Origin: Prostheceraeus crozeri | Lineage: Eukaryota > Platyhelminthes > Polycladida > Euryleptidae | Direction: 5' to 3' | DNA: 64,000 nucleotides | NCBI GenBank assembly: GCA_907163375.1 | Contig: CAJQUW010006278.1 | Location: 1 to 64,000 of the forward strand | Shown: piece after piece, positions 1-12,058 of the stretch | Layout of the letters: each line of letters begins with the position of its first letter | Position numbering within the stretch: the stretch's first letter is position 1 | Made by a program: the position numbers and the translations under genes | Notes under the pieces: model-generated | The model's input: only the letters and a program-made list of their open reading frames with translations | The model's database searches: none | What the model was told of the DNA's origin: nothing

Positions 1-377
1 ATCGAATGATTTCACCATAGGCATCAAATTCAGCAGCTGTGACAATGTATTAACTATCCCAACAAAAAGGAGAGTGTCTTGATTTGATTGTCGGTGTAAA
101 TCATGTTGTTCGTTATCCATGGATCCTGTGGCTTATTTTTCAACGGGAAGCAATGAAATGTAGTTGGTAAATTTACTGTAATTGCCATTCTTATACCGAT
201 GCACAAACACAAAGCATTTGCTAAGCATTTTACGCTGCCTCCACAAACATATCGCTGATGATTTGAAATACACTAATGAACGACGCCTGCAGAGTAGGAG
301 TAACAAGATTACAATGCATGTAACTACTGCATGAATGACATCGATTCAAATTATCAGCCTCATTTCGTATTACAGGG
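1..377. other. Flank without recognised gene
   Basis: AT-rich sequence to the left of the piggyBac element. I see no coding segment, RNA gene or repeat that I can name. Confidence 0.4.
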
Positions 378-2058
378 TTAACCCCGGAAAACCCGCTAAA
401 AGAAATAATGGCAAAAAGTCAGCGGTACTTTCCGAAATTGTTTATATATGCATCCTGACCATAAATATATAATATCTTGAAATTTGTATATGATTTGACC
501 CAATGGGTCATCCTGGATGCAAAGCCCAAATTTTTGCAAAAAGCAAAACATATTGATACTCTTCAGAATAAAGCAGTTATTCACTTGCATTTGTAATAGC
601 TAACCGTGGAAACTGTTTATTAGCGATGATGTTAATGGTAGAAACAGTCACGCCCCTTCGTGAGACACAAATGAGCTTGGCATTTTCGGCAAACTACAAA
701 TGTCTTGTTTTCGATGCAATACTTGCATCTTTTGCGTTCATTCTGGTTATCCGGGAAGTGATCAAACTTGTCATGTCTTACATCTCCGGATGACAGACGC
801 ATGCGTTTTGCAGGAATTGTAGGTACTTGCTTGTCTTTGTAGGCAAGTGAAAAATGAAGAGCTGTCAAAAAGTCTTTCAGCTTCTCTGTTTTCTGCAGTG
901 GGCAGATCAGTGACGAACCATGGCGGTACAAAAACCATGAATTCACAACCATGGACTTGATCATGTGATAGAACAAGTTACATATACACCGCTTTGAAAT
1001 AATCCTGATGTGGACTTTAGCTGTAAAACTGTCCAATCTGGATCAATGCCGACCCATAAATTTATTGTATTCTGAAATGCATGATGGTATGGGAACTGAA
1101 ATGTTTGATTAATTTTTTCTGACATATCGGTCTGCCGTTCCTTCTTCGACATTACAGTATGTGGTCAACAGTGTGACAGCGATTGTCATACAATCTGATG
1201 CACATTGTTGTTTTGTTATGAGCGCAGTCGAATGAGCCCCGTCCAATGTTGACAATTCCTTCTCTGTTTTTAGATAGGCACCTGCTTCTATTGGTCCTGA
1301 CGGATCCAAGATAGAAAATACCTCTTTTCAAAAGTTCTTGAACTAAAGCTTCCGTTGTGAACAAATTGTCTGCGAAGACTTATCATAGTTTCCTACCATT
1401 TGTCACAACAGTAGATATGTAACAGGTGTCACAGCATAGTGCACAGGGATGTAGGTAGGTTACGCAACTACGATATACATGGTTCGAATCTGACTGCACA
1501 TGAAAATTTTGATTCGAAACATTTTATAAATAGTATGTAGTTACAATTTTTTCATCAGGAGATATACGGAACTAAAATTACGGATCAGTTCATAAATGAA
1601 AATGTATTATTTTCTGATATAACAAGAAGTGCTCCTTTCTACCACCGTAACCCAATGGGTCACAGGTGCCCAACCTGTATTTAGCTACCTCTCCTAAGGT
1701 GAGTATTTGCTGAATTGATGTCTTACTTGACATATGCATACTCGTACTTAGGAATATTGTCCATACACATGCTGATTTTAGTTTGAAACAATGGCATACA
1801 ACGTAGAAAAACTCAACTTACTTTGGAGGCTGTGCGGAAAATGAACCAATCATTGATGCACGCTATAATCGAAACTATTTAAATGGAATAAATTAAAAGT
1901 TCATTCAAAATTCTCTGAAAATATATTAACTAATTGATCTTTTGCAAAAGGTCAGAGCGAATAACTCGGAAATATCATGACAATTTGACTATTTTTTTGC
2001 TGCTGAACATGAACATTTTCATGGGTCACCAGTGACCCATTGGGTTTCCCGGGGTTAA
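378..2058 (-). mobile_element. piggyBac-family DNA transposon, internally deleted
   Basis: The element is bounded by TTAA at 378-381 and 2055-2058, the duplicated target of piggyBac. The termini are inverted: CCCCGGAAAACCC starts at 382 and, on the other strand, CCCCGGGAAACCC starts at 2054. A palindromic motif of the form TGACCCANTGGGTCA recurs just inside the ends, at 496-510, at about 1649-1662 and at about 2033-2047; subterminal motifs like these are typical transposase-binding sites. The minus strand carries the C-terminal part of a piggyBac transposase. At 1.68 kb the whole element is shorter than a normal transposase gene plus ends, and the half at 1400-2020 holds no recognisable N-terminal coding. 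It is therefore a deletion derivative. Confidence 0.9.
632..1400 (-). pseudogene. piggyBac transposase, C-terminal half, broken
   Basis: Family role: a DDD transposase that cuts and reinserts at TTAA. Read on the minus strand, the first recognisable block (about 1385-1290) contains ADNLFTTEALVQELLKRG followed by a GxVRTNR motif. This matches the region around the second catalytic Asp (the DNxFTS motif). The next block (1152-1037) gives FPYHHAFQNTINLWVGIDPD, corresponding to the YNxxMGGVDxxD region with the third catalytic Asp. The last block (1036-632) contains VVNSWFLYR and then a cysteine-rich C-terminus with CKYC, CRKC and a final C-x4-H, the zinc-binding domain typical of PGBD-like proteins. 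The three blocks lie in different frames, so there are at least two frameshifts. The N-terminus and first catalytic Asp are not found. It is a dead fragment. Confidence 0.85.
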
Positions 2059-4327
2059 GGATATCTGATCAGATTTCTGTCCAGATGCTATATTATAGAA
2101 GTCCATGGGTGAGGGCTATTCAAATCTAGCGAGTTCGAATGATGAAGCAATCTTCTGCACGAGTTGCGCAGAGAATTTCATTTGCCGACGTGCTATGATC
2201 ATGGACAGATTGTGATTGACATGTCTATGATTATCAAGAGTATTTGAATAGAAATTTACCTTCATCAATCGTGAAAAGATCTATTCACAGATATAGTCTA
2301 TGGTAAAGCAGGACAAGAGCCATAGAAAAACTAACAATACTATAGAAAATACTAGAATGGAAATTGCATGAAAATTATAGCACACGCCGGGGGAACTTAG
2401 TTGGGGCAAAAAGCAAATTTTGCGAACTGGCTGTCTTGTTTTCTGGTTGGCATTTTAAATTATCAAGTCAATTTGTGATCTGGATTGTTGCCCCTTGTCC
2501 AAAGATCATGTGCACAAAAGCAATAGTGAATTTACAAAATAGTGCAGCGACAGGATGACAAAGGAAGAAATCCTTTAAAACGTTCTGTATGTTCATCATT
2601 TTGAAATATCGCTCCTATAATCGATCAAGAGTATAATCATACACATATGCAACTTGTATACATGTACATGTATACTTGTAATGTCGATTTACAGAGTATG
2701 CATTGCTCCAGCTTGAAATCAGATGCCAAGAAATCTTACAGCATTCATTTTACTTTGAAGGGGTCCCTTGTTCAATATATTTGAACAATTTTCAAAACCT
2801 TTGCATGCTTTCGAATATGACTTCAAAAGATTATCGCACTATATCACGTAAGTCATTCAATGATTAATTGAAAAGTTCCATCGACATTTTATTTATCTGA
2901 GAATGATTGTAGGTAAAAAAGTTTTCAGTGTGTTTATTCCAGAAAAGCGCTAGGCTTTTTAACCACTTGACAGAAAAATTATCCTATAATTAGAACTTTT
3001 ATCTGTGAATTCTTCAGATGTTCTTACAAACAGCACACCGACCACTTCCAATTATGACTCTGTGAACCAAATTTCACTTCGTATTCCAGTGTTGAAAAAT
3101 TGGAAAATAGTTGTCAATGACTGGTACAAATAGACACAGCATATTAATCCATGGAATAGTAGGCTATTTCAAATAAAACAATGCCACCATCTCACTTAAA
3201 ATTCTCTTCATGAAACTCCTGCAATTTGCTGTCAACAACTTCCACAACCAACTTAGCAAATAGTTTGACTATGATATGTGTTATAGATCGAATACGATCT
3301 ACAAACCATAGACTTTTCCATGTGCTATCATTGTGCAAAGGCAAGATATCAAACTTCCATTCTAGTGTACTTTTATCTAGTTCTATATGACAAGAGCACT
3401 GATAATAGTCATAGATTACGTTCCTCTCCATGCATTTGGAGTTAATATTATTTCCCGCGCGGAAAATAATCTGCTTTGCAGGTCAAATAAAGCGATGAAA
3501 TATCTACAATACCTGCACGGAGACAAAAAAGAGCTATTATTGCCCAACCAGTTTCTGCCAACTCGGCTTCTGCTACATAGCTTTCAAGACACTACTATGC
3601 AGTGCTGGTTCGTCCGTTAGGATAGGAGGAGTGCAGTCCCACCTAGCAAATGTTTATTCTTCACAAATTTTGGATCCTTAATAAACGACCGCATCTATAA
3701 GATTGATGTAACTAGCGCTAGGAAGAGCTAGACACACAAAGCTAATCAATATGCTGATCAGAAAATAATTTAGCCTCAGTGAGACATTGTGGACTATGCA
3801 TCTGAGCCAATAGAAATTGAAAAGTTGCAAGCAATTTAGCACAGGCATACGTTTGACGGTTTTGTCGAAGTATGATTGGGGACTATTTGTGCCCACCTGA
3901 AGCCAAGCGTCACAAGCGGCCACTGGACTTCTTGTTATTCTGAAGTTATTATCTTGGCTAGCAATGATTGTTGAAAGCTATTGTAGTTCAAGAAGTGGGG
4001 AAGTTCTAGCTCAAATTAAGAAATGTGACAAACAAGCGACTTTAAAAAAATGGGAAATTACCTGGGCGGGCTTTCGTTGGTGTCATGCAGGGTTAATGGT
4101 CCACCAATCCATTAACATTCATTATACTTCATTTTGCGTCTCAGCACTATCATCCTGCCCACATTATGCAAACTGCCATCCCACGGTGCGCCAGGAGAGG
4201 CGGTTTCATTCTGAAAATTTCCCATTACATTTCTCGACGGTTTCTGATGTGCAGGTTTTGGACTTCACGAGTGAGATCCAAGCTTTGGTTAATGAAAGAG
4301 TGATTCCAATAATGACATCTAATTTCA
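2059..4327. other. Intergenic, no recognised gene
   Basis: AT-rich DNA with only short random open frames. It contains a perfect 20-bp palindrome, GTATACATGTACATGTATAC, at 2656-2675. The open frame that starts at 3964 reads into the MITE at 4331 and matches nothing I know. Confidence 0.4.
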
Positions 4328-4330
4328 TTA

Positions 4331-5048
4331 TGGTCCGTCAGCCAGAACGAGTTTCTGCAGGGAACGAGACCGAAAGTGAGACTTTCACAGAAAGATGTAC
4401 ATCTTCTGCATACTACGAATCGACACGTCTGCCGAGTTCTAGTGAGTTCATCTTCTTGTCAGACAAGATCAAAGGAAAACACATGTAAATCCAATGGGAC
4501 GCAGATTGAAGTTTTTAACCGAAATGAAATTTTGTATGTTTTCTCTGATTAAACGAAACATACTAAGCACAGAGTCATAATTTTTGACATGCAATGTCTT
4601 CAGGTCATTTCCTATGATGTCCATGTGCTATTATCATGCATCTAATCGGCAATGTATGTGAGAATGTGGTAGAATGTGGATAAAGTTGCTCAAAAGGTTT
4701 GTGTTTGCCGACATTAAAAGGCTCGCCAAATCTAAATGTGTTTAGCTTCATAGACAGAAAATGAGAGGAAATGACCTGAAGACATTCCATGCCAAAAATT
4801 ATGACTGTGGGCTTTGTACTTTTCGTTTTATCAGAAAAAACATAGAAAATTTCATTTTAACCAAAAACTTCAATCTGCATCCCATTGGATTTACATGTAT
4901 TTTCCCTTGATCTTGTCTGACAAGAAGATGAACTCACTAGAACTCGGCAGACGTGTCGATTCGTAGTAGGCAGAAGATGTACATCATTCTGTGAAAGTCT
5001 CATTTTCGGCCTCGTTCCCTGCAGAAACTCATTCTGGCTGCCGGACTA
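4331..5048. mobile_element. Palindromic MITE, copy 1 (TTA target duplication)
   Basis: The left half (from 4331, TGGTCCGTCAGCCAGAACGAG) reappears as its reverse complement in the right half, which ends at 5048 with CTGGCTGCCGGACTA. The whole 718-bp element is therefore one long imperfect palindrome. TTA at 4328-4330 and again at 5049-5051 is the apparent target duplication. Landmarks shared with the other copies are the GCAGGGAACGAG block near the tip, the TCTTGTCAGACAAGATCAAAG block and the CTTCAGGTCATTTCCTATGATG block near the centre. There is no coding capacity. A TWA-type 3-bp duplication would fit a PIF/Harbinger-mobilised MITE, but the TIR start does not settle the superfamily. Confidence 0.85.
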
Positions 5049-5051
5049 TTA

Positions 5052-5696
5052 GTGAAATTGTGACTTCAAATAAAGAAAGCGGAATTCAAGATGAAATGTA
5101 TAACATTTGTCCGAGATATCACTATGCTATGATTGAAAGTCTCTTTGTCTGTGATGATTTCACTTTGTCGATAACTTCTGCGCTATGTCTCTCATGACTG
5201 TAGGTTCTTACATGATTCTCTGATTTTCCTTATTGAAATCCAAAACCTGTTAGTGCGAGAGGTGCTGACATTTTCTTCCTAAATCGCACACGAGCTTCTT
5301 ATTACTTTTAATGTAAAACGACAATTCTTAAGTTGCACCTCCAGTCATCTTGCAAACTACAGAGTCTCAAACATCGCAAAATCCCGTTTGTTTATGTAGA
5401 TCCATGTACTTCCGAGTTTCATACACTCAATAACGCAATGATCCAGCATAATTTGATAACTCAAAATGAGATTTGTCATTTTTATGATTATGATTGGACT
5501 TGTAGGGCTGAATTTGCCACGTCTGTTATCGCGAGCATTGTTATCGTAAACAACATTTCATCTCCTCAGCTCAATTGTGTATAGAACGGTGATTGTCTTT
5601 CATCACACACACATGCATGCAAAGCGAGTCATAATGACGGTCACATGCGCATGCGCGCATGATTGTTGATATCGTAAACAACACCTCTTTATTCCA
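5052..5696. other. Region between MITE and orphan transposase-like gene
   Basis: Contains only short open frames and a CpG-bearing purine/pyrimidine alternation (GCATGCGCGCATG type) near 5645-5662. It may be the 5' part of the element that carries the next gene, but no terminal repeat was found. Confidence 0.3.
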
Positions 5697-7331
5697 GTGT
5701 TGCCGATCTCGGCCCAATTGTGTGCGATTGTTTATCGGATTGACTTGATTTTGACAATTTCAAAAACAGGAAGAGCTCATTCTGATTCGCCAAAATCTAT
5801 TTGCGTTATCTGCTTTGGCAAAAATGACATTCGCAACATCTCCATAACCATGGCTGAACTTATCAAATCGCATATTTTTCCATATTACAGCACTGTTGAT
5901 GGAACATTCCCATGTGTAATATCTTCATCGTGTCGAAAGAATGTTTCGGCTGTTGAATTTGAAAACTTACCTAGATTTATGATCGCGATGACATTCGCTA
6001 TCCATTCCAAACTAGCCCTCGTCAAAATACAGTTTATGAATGTACTACTTTCAAATTGCAAGAAGAAATTATATGAGTCTAAGTTAGCATGTCGTAAGTC
6101 ATCACCCGGCATACCTATGTCTCCCCCAAGAGACTATGATGATGAATCTCCTTCTAAGATGAAAGTTTGCTCTCGTCGTCTTTCTCAGATATGCACAGGA
6201 AAGTCTCAATATTGTTAAAAAAAGACTTTTTCATATATTGGAGATCTTATTTCATTTCATCTCCATATGAACTTCAAAAAGTTGCTGCATCTACAATTAG
6301 TTCTAAACTTTATTTGAAATCCGGGAGTGTTGATCTTCAGACAGTGAATCATTGTTCTGTTTGTATCAGCATAAACTTTCCGAGATATCAGCTTATATTT
6401 TTCTGAAATACGCAGCGAGACCTGAATCTCAGGTGTCGACAAACGTCAAGCCTGACTAAGACTATTCGGGAATCTACGAAAAGGAATTCAGTTGAACCGT
6501 ACGTACAGCAAAAGATCATATTTTTCATAAACTGTTGAAGTTGATCTTATTGACTCTCGAGATGAAAGGATAAAAAGGCCAGCTGTTCATTGTAGAAGTG
6601 TACAAGAGTTTGTTGATAATGTGTTTTTCAGGACTGAGATAGATTATGATCATACCATCAAATTTGGAATCGCCGGATGTTAAAGATTCATGAAGATCAA
6701 TCTGCAAGTTATTCGAGATGAAACAATGACATCATTTGCAGCCACCACCTCATCACATGTAAATAGAAGCTATGGCGTCAACCGTATCTTCATCATCGCC
6801 ATTGCACCCGACACACCAGAAAATTATCCGAACTTGAGGTATATATTGCACGCTGTCGGTTTAGACAAATTAAATTCAAAATTCAATATTTCAGCCGATA
6901 TGAAGATATGTAACATGTTACTTGGGCTGTTGAGTAGTGGCAGCTCACATCCATGTCCATGGTGTGACGTGCACAAGAGCGATCTCATGAACAGTGGAGT
7001 TAGCCGCACAGAAGACAATCCATCATGCTTATTTTGGAACTGTTATGATTCTCCTGAAGCGAAATCGAAGGGCAAAAACTACGGTAATCCAATTCATCCC
7101 TTCATTATCCATGGAGATGGCAATGAACTTGTTTTAAAGACACTGCCGCCTCCAGAAATGCATCTCCTCATAGGATCAGCTTCTAAGTTGTTCAATATTC
7201 TGGAGGAAACTTTACATAACATTGCCACTCAATGGTTAACTTCGTCGCGTGTGCATAAAGATCAATATCATGGACAGTGGTGCAGGCGTTCCTTATTGGA
7301 TATTATGTGTGCCCAATGCCCTAACTTATGA
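5697..7331 (+). pseudogene. Orphan transposase-like gene (DDE-like, CPWC motif), broken
   Basis: I do not know an established name for this family, but the layout resembles uncharacterised mobile-element proteins common in invertebrates. The first block (about 5780-5990) has CVICFGKND and, about 40 residues later, PCVISSSC, which looks like an N-terminal zinc-binding module. A middle block (about 6575-6700) reads RPAVHCRSVQEFVDNVFF, then IKFGIAGC, a stop and RFMKINL, where relatives have a GIDGG-like acidic motif. The last block (6690-7331) has GVNRIFIIAIAPDTPENYP, SADMKICNMLLGL, HPCPWCDVHKSD and LPPPEMHLLIGSASKLFNIL. The acidic positions in GI(D)GG, ADMK and PPPE are candidates for a DDE triad, and CPWC for a metal site. 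At least one stop (near 6687) and several frame changes break it. MITE copy 1 lies 650 bp upstream. The family name and function remain uncertain. Confidence 0.6.
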
Positions 7332-8030
7332 ACCAAACGCAAAACTGAAACTAGGATTGAGTTTTTATCAAAATTCTTCTTTCAGAGTGACTAGAGTTTG
7401 TTGAATGATGTGAACATGAAAAGTCTATTAGACTACACAGCAGGACTAACCATCCATCTAGGGACTACCTATCTTTCAATGATAAAAAATAGCAAGGTCA
7501 ATAACAGGTAGCAATGTGCAGTCTTAGTAGATGTAGGCCTATATGACATATTTAACACCAATTGATTGTCATTTTTGGCTTTAAGAAGTGTGCATATTTT
7601 AATGTTGTCAATTTTATATGCATTGTATACATGCATACAATGTTGGCATGGACCTAATGGTTATAGGTGTCATCATTATCTTAACGAGAAACCTACTAAG
7701 ACAAAACTGCTGATTTATAAGTATGTGTAAGATATTGATTGAAAATTATAATCAGTCGTAGAAAATATACTATAGAATGGAGAAATGGATACTATTTTAC
7801 ATAAAAAATGTTAATTAAATATTCACTGCCACCTAAATATAGATTTGAATATTTAAATAGGAATTTAACCACCGATATTATTTTATAGTATGGGAGGTCA
7901 TTATTATATCACCAGCATAACAATACATTTTAGGCCTCCATCATACTCATTTAATCTTTAATTATACAAAAATAATTTGTCTATTTAATTGCATGTGTAT
8001 GTACATTAAACAATAGCAAGTTCAGTACAA
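7332..8030. other. Intergenic, no recognised gene
   Basis: Very AT-rich. A near-perfect palindrome around CATTGTATACATGCATACAA sits at about 7620-7641. Otherwise nothing is recognised. Confidence 0.35.
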
Positions 8031-8034
8031 AATT

Positions 8035-8370
8035 GCCAAATGAATTTCAAACGGCGATTTAGTTTTGCGATCTCGTTGATCACTTTTTCAAGATCTAACA
8101 TCATGTCTCAGTGAGCAGACAATAAGGCTAGTGCATTGAAGCGGATTTCCTTCATTGCTGAGCGAGGCTATTTTTTTAGATACTTGTAAGCGCTATAAGA
8201 TCTTTCATTTGTTGCTGCTGTAACGGGTAATGTGGCCACTATTTGGAGAAGAATTGTCAGATTGGGAAATGCTTGCATTGCCTTTGCCTCATAAAAAACT
8301 TCCAAAATTGAATTTGGCCCGTCACAAATTTTTCGGAGCTGACAGTAAAGTTTCCATCTCATGAGTTCTC
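8035..8370 (-). pseudogene. hAT transposase C-terminal dimerisation region, broken
   Basis: The minus strand from about 8362 encodes a hAT C-terminus: AFPNLTILLQIVATLPVTAA followed by TNERSYSAYKYLKK. The family signature is LPxxxATxERSFSxLKxIK. Just downstream, in another frame, come FNALALLSAH and then DMMLDLEKVINEIAKLNRRL. These correspond to the RLNxLAxLxxH block and the usual end of hAT proteins of the ZMYM/52K-repressor-like group. One frameshift near 8165 separates the two blocks. The BED finger and catalytic region are not present upstream, so this is a truncated fossil. No TIR or target duplication was identified. Confidence 0.75.
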
Positions 8371-10840
8371 CCTCAACAACAAATAAGCCAGATTCACATC
8401 ACACGCACACACGTGATGTCTGATATCAATTTCTGACATGCACCGTGCAGTCATTGACACATTCTGCAGAGTAGTGGAAACATTGGTTGACTGATGTCAC
8501 ACAATAAATTATTTTGAATTATCTAGAATTAGAAGAATGTAAGAAGCAGTCTGTCGGATTAAACTGTTCACCATGATCATAGTCGTATGACGGAGAAATC
8601 CGGCATTATGTGGTCACCCAAGGGGGAGCCATGGCACCATGGCCTCCCCTTGGCTTCTCCATTGTCATGGAGGCACATTTAGCGGCAATAGTGTGCGTCA
8701 ACTCTCAAAGAACGTCGACAAGAAATCTGGAGAGAATTGTAGCAAGTTGTTTTGGAAATTTTGTGGACTAATACTCTTCTGAACATATTGTGAATTTTCG
8801 CAATGATCTTGATGCATTGAACATCCGTCTTTCTCCAAAACTTTATAGTAGGAGTCATCATGTGCCAGCGTTTTGCAAGATAACGTCTGAAGGCATCCGG
8901 GAAAGTTCAGTGAGCAAACCAGCGAATCACATCACACAGACTTTGACTCATTTTGGTCAAACTACATGACCAAAAATTTCGAAAAGGCAATTATGCCGCT
9001 CATTTGTTGACTGCGATAAAAGTCTACAGCAGTCGGTACATGCATATTTGAGTTTTATACAAATAAAAGCTAACTATGATTTTCGAAACTTTCGTGCATA
9101 AATACATCAGAAACCGTCGAGAAATATAATGGGAAATTTTGAAAATGAAACCGCCTCTCATGGCACACCGTGGTTCATGCATGGCATGCCAGACCAACAT
9201 ACCAGCAACATGGGCGTGGTAACATGTCAATTTCAAACACTGAAGCGATGTAAAGTGAAGTAGAATGACAAGTTCAAGATGCTTGTTATCGACCATGCAA
9301 ACTAAAAAAATAGTTTACACTCGTAGATACATCAGGTGACATACCTCCCTTCCATGGGATCGATTTCAAAGCAGTTCCCCATTTCTAAAGTCGCTAGCTT
9401 TTTATCTTATTTACATTGCTAAATGCCCGATGCGTCGGTGTCTAAAGCCTCCATCTCCATCATGTGGTAATCTTGCTGACACCATTTCAGATGCTCAGAT
9501 TGCCATCTATGTAAGGCTTGGCTTGCCAGACAGCATAGCAGAAGATACGTGAGCCAAAACATGTGGCTATCAGTTGGCCTGAATATGAGTTCCTGATCCG
9601 GGTATGTAGATAATCAACATACCATACGGATTGGAGGCGGCCGCCGGCCCGGCCCCGGCCATAACTTCTGAAGACCGGCAAGCCGATTATTCTACGTAAT
9701 TAGGCTTTGTGTCGACGATTGCCGACATTAATTGTCTAGTCAGTTAAAATCGACTGGCAGAACTGTACAATATTCTGAAAGTTGGCGTAGTTAAAGTAGT
9801 TGATGTACTTTGAATAACCGTTACAGCTCATGAAGAAAAATTATTATTTTTTTTTCTTATCCGCTTTGTAGGGATAATGTTCAAAGACACAACTATTTGG
9901 AAGTACATTTAGGCAATGATTCTATTTATTATTGAATTCACGACTGTTTTTGCTCGAGGGTTATGATTTCAGTTTAAGCTAGGTTCTTTGCAATGAGTGC
10001 TAAGACGTTTTCATAGTTGGCTTGTCGGCACTGAGGGATTGTCAATGCTGATTAAGTACTATAATCCATGGACAATTATTTACGTATAGGTACATCTAGT
10101 TTTAAGCCGCACTCGATCTTAAACAAAGTTTCCGGAATCGCATACTCTAGCACAAATGAATTTCGCAAGAATTATGTGTTCGCTCATTCTCCATGTCTTG
10201 AAAAAGTTATTCCGAATATTGGTGCCCAATATTATCCATGTGCGCACAAAATATATTATCAAAGTAAGAATAATTGTCTCATTACGGTACCTGAATCAAT
10301 ATCAATTCTGATGGAAATTGATGAAAGTCATCATTGTTGCGCTTCATCGGGAACTCTTGCTTATCATTAAAATATTGCGACAATTAAATCACAGGAAATA
10401 TAATCTGCTCATGGAACACGCCGTCAAGCAGAACCTTCACTTAAAATACAAAAAGACATAACCTGTGGGCTACATTCTTGGGAAAATACAGCATTCTTAA
10501 TTCTGAGTATTCATGAAATCTTGGATTTGAGACACATTTGTCCTGATGCAGGAATATTCTTTCTTTCTTAAGATATTAATCTTTAAAAGCATTTTTATCG
10601 TCAAATTTGATGATGACTATTGAATGCAGCATCCATTATCATCGGTATTTGACAGACGCATTTTGACCAGATTAGAACGATTCTACAGAATTATCACCAG
10701 AATTTACTATTTTGCTGACATTTTTTCTTGAAGCATTTATTTGAAATCCATGGAGCTCACAGCAATCGCATTGCATTCAGATAAAATGAGGACTATCGCT
10801 AAATGTGGGTTGTTCTTAACAATCTGTCGCCATAATGGAC
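8371..10840. other. Intergenic, no recognised gene
   Basis: Holds a 36-bp near-perfect inverted repeat at 8618-8653 and a short GC-rich block near 9633-9661, embedded in AT-rich DNA. Open frames up to 100 codons (one at 10068-10370, plus strand) match nothing I know. Confidence 0.4.
8618..8653. repeat. 36-bp hairpin-forming inverted repeat
   Basis: The sequence reads CCAAGGGGGAGCCATGG, CA, then CCATGGCCTCCCCTTGG. The two 17-bp arms are complementary except at two adjacent positions around the GAG/GGC shift. A further short complement (GGAGAA upstream, TTCTCC downstream) extends it. No coding context. Confidence 0.7.
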
Positions 10841-10844
10841 GCTT

Positions 10845-10915
10845 TCTTTCTTTGAAAGTCTCAGCCATTTGATCGTGGTTCATGCCCAGAGCACTCTTCA
10901 TGAGATATGAAGAAA
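10845..10915 (-). pseudogene. 6-phosphogluconate dehydrogenase fragment, minus strand
   Basis: The minus strand encodes [20 protein letters not shown]. This matches the part of 6-phosphogluconate dehydrogenase (pentose phosphate pathway, oxidative decarboxylation of 6-phosphogluconate) that follows the [11 protein letters not shown] motif; animal enzymes read LMKxxLGMxxDEMAxxFxxW there. The match stops after FKE. The same residues [11 protein letters not shown] also end the plus-strand fragment at 12059-12422, so the two pieces overlap in the gene by about 30 bp but point in opposite directions. It is too short to be functional. It could be one displaced exon or part of a rearranged retrocopy. 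Confidence 0.65.
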
Positions 10916-12058
10916 CTATCAGTGGCGTCGCGTGCGCCCAGACCATAGGCCTTCACTCGGCATTGGAATACTATTTCTATACCAGACATTTTTTATGTCG
11001 CAACATCAATTTTCATGAATTTAAATGAATTTTTAATAACAATTTCCCGAACATTTTTTAAGGTCAAGTGAATGTGCACATGAGAAGTGATTGCTCATGT
11101 CTCTTAACCGCATTACTCAGGGAACTGATTACTATATCATCTCTCTGTCCCGACCACATTTTCTCGAGAAAAAAGGAAGCAAGGTCAACAGTGCGTTTTT
11201 CATGTCAGGTCAGCCACTCACATGTTTGAAATTTTGATGCATTAAAATGTGTTGTGTATTTCATATTTCTTTCTCTGTGAGTACTTTCAATTTTATATCA
11301 GGTGTTGGCCTACCTTGCTTGACGACCGTCATCTTTTCAGTATATTCCATTCGGACGAAAGGCGTGGCATGATCTCATCTGCAATACTAAACATAGTATC
11401 ACATCAATCACGTATAAACAAATTATGGAATTCTACCGAATCTGGGTGTTCGAGTCAGATGCATTACTCTGCATTCATTGGAGAACGCTCATCATCTGAT
11501 CGCAGTCTTGTCTGAACGTCAGCCATCTGCTACTGTTGACGTAGTGACTTCTCTGACATAAAGCAAATCCAGGAACAATTGGGTTGCGCTTCCCTTACTA
11601 TATTTAGATACCGCGCTTCGATCAAGAATCGCGTAGAATTTCATTGCAAAAATTGGATAAGGCAAAACATCATGTCTATCGGAAAAGCCAATATTGGCGT
11701 GGGCGCGTGCGCTTACTGCCTTACACGCACACAACTCCCTTTCGCTCTGTCTGAACATCAATGCTCCGTCTGAACACACGACCAGCTTGTGTGTCTATGT
11801 TCGAAGAAAACAGCTGTGATTCGAGCACGTGCTGCAAAACTGTTCAATGAGGTTGAGCGTCTGACTTTGAGACGGAAAGCTGTCCACAGCTGTCACGAGA
11901 AGCTATCGAATTTAAATGAATGATGACACTTTTCATTTTTATAATTGTTGGAAAATTATTTTTTGAGGATGCGCCGAAGGCCTCGCAGGTACGGAGAAGA
12001 CGCCAATGGAAACTATATATATATAGTTATAGTTAGCTATATATATGAGCTACTCTTC
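10916..12058. other. Intergenic between 6PGD fragments
   Basis: No recognised gene. Several open frames of 60-90 codons at 11249-11780 overlap on both strands and match nothing I know. A run of alternating TA lies at about 12017-12050, just before the plus-strand fragment. Confidence 0.35.

Noticed and set aside
1439-1499. tRNA-like sequence with GGTTCGAATC B-box-like motif
   Set aside because: The T and anticodon arms do not fold and the A box is poor. It lies in the non-coding half of the piggyBac element and is probably a chance match.
3964-4488. 174-codon plus-strand open frame
   Set aside because: It runs into MITE copy 1 at 4331 and uses its arm as coding. No protein similarity is seen.
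9633-9661. GC block considered as a CpG island or promoter
   Set aside because: It is under 30 bp, has no core promoter motif and no gene nearby.
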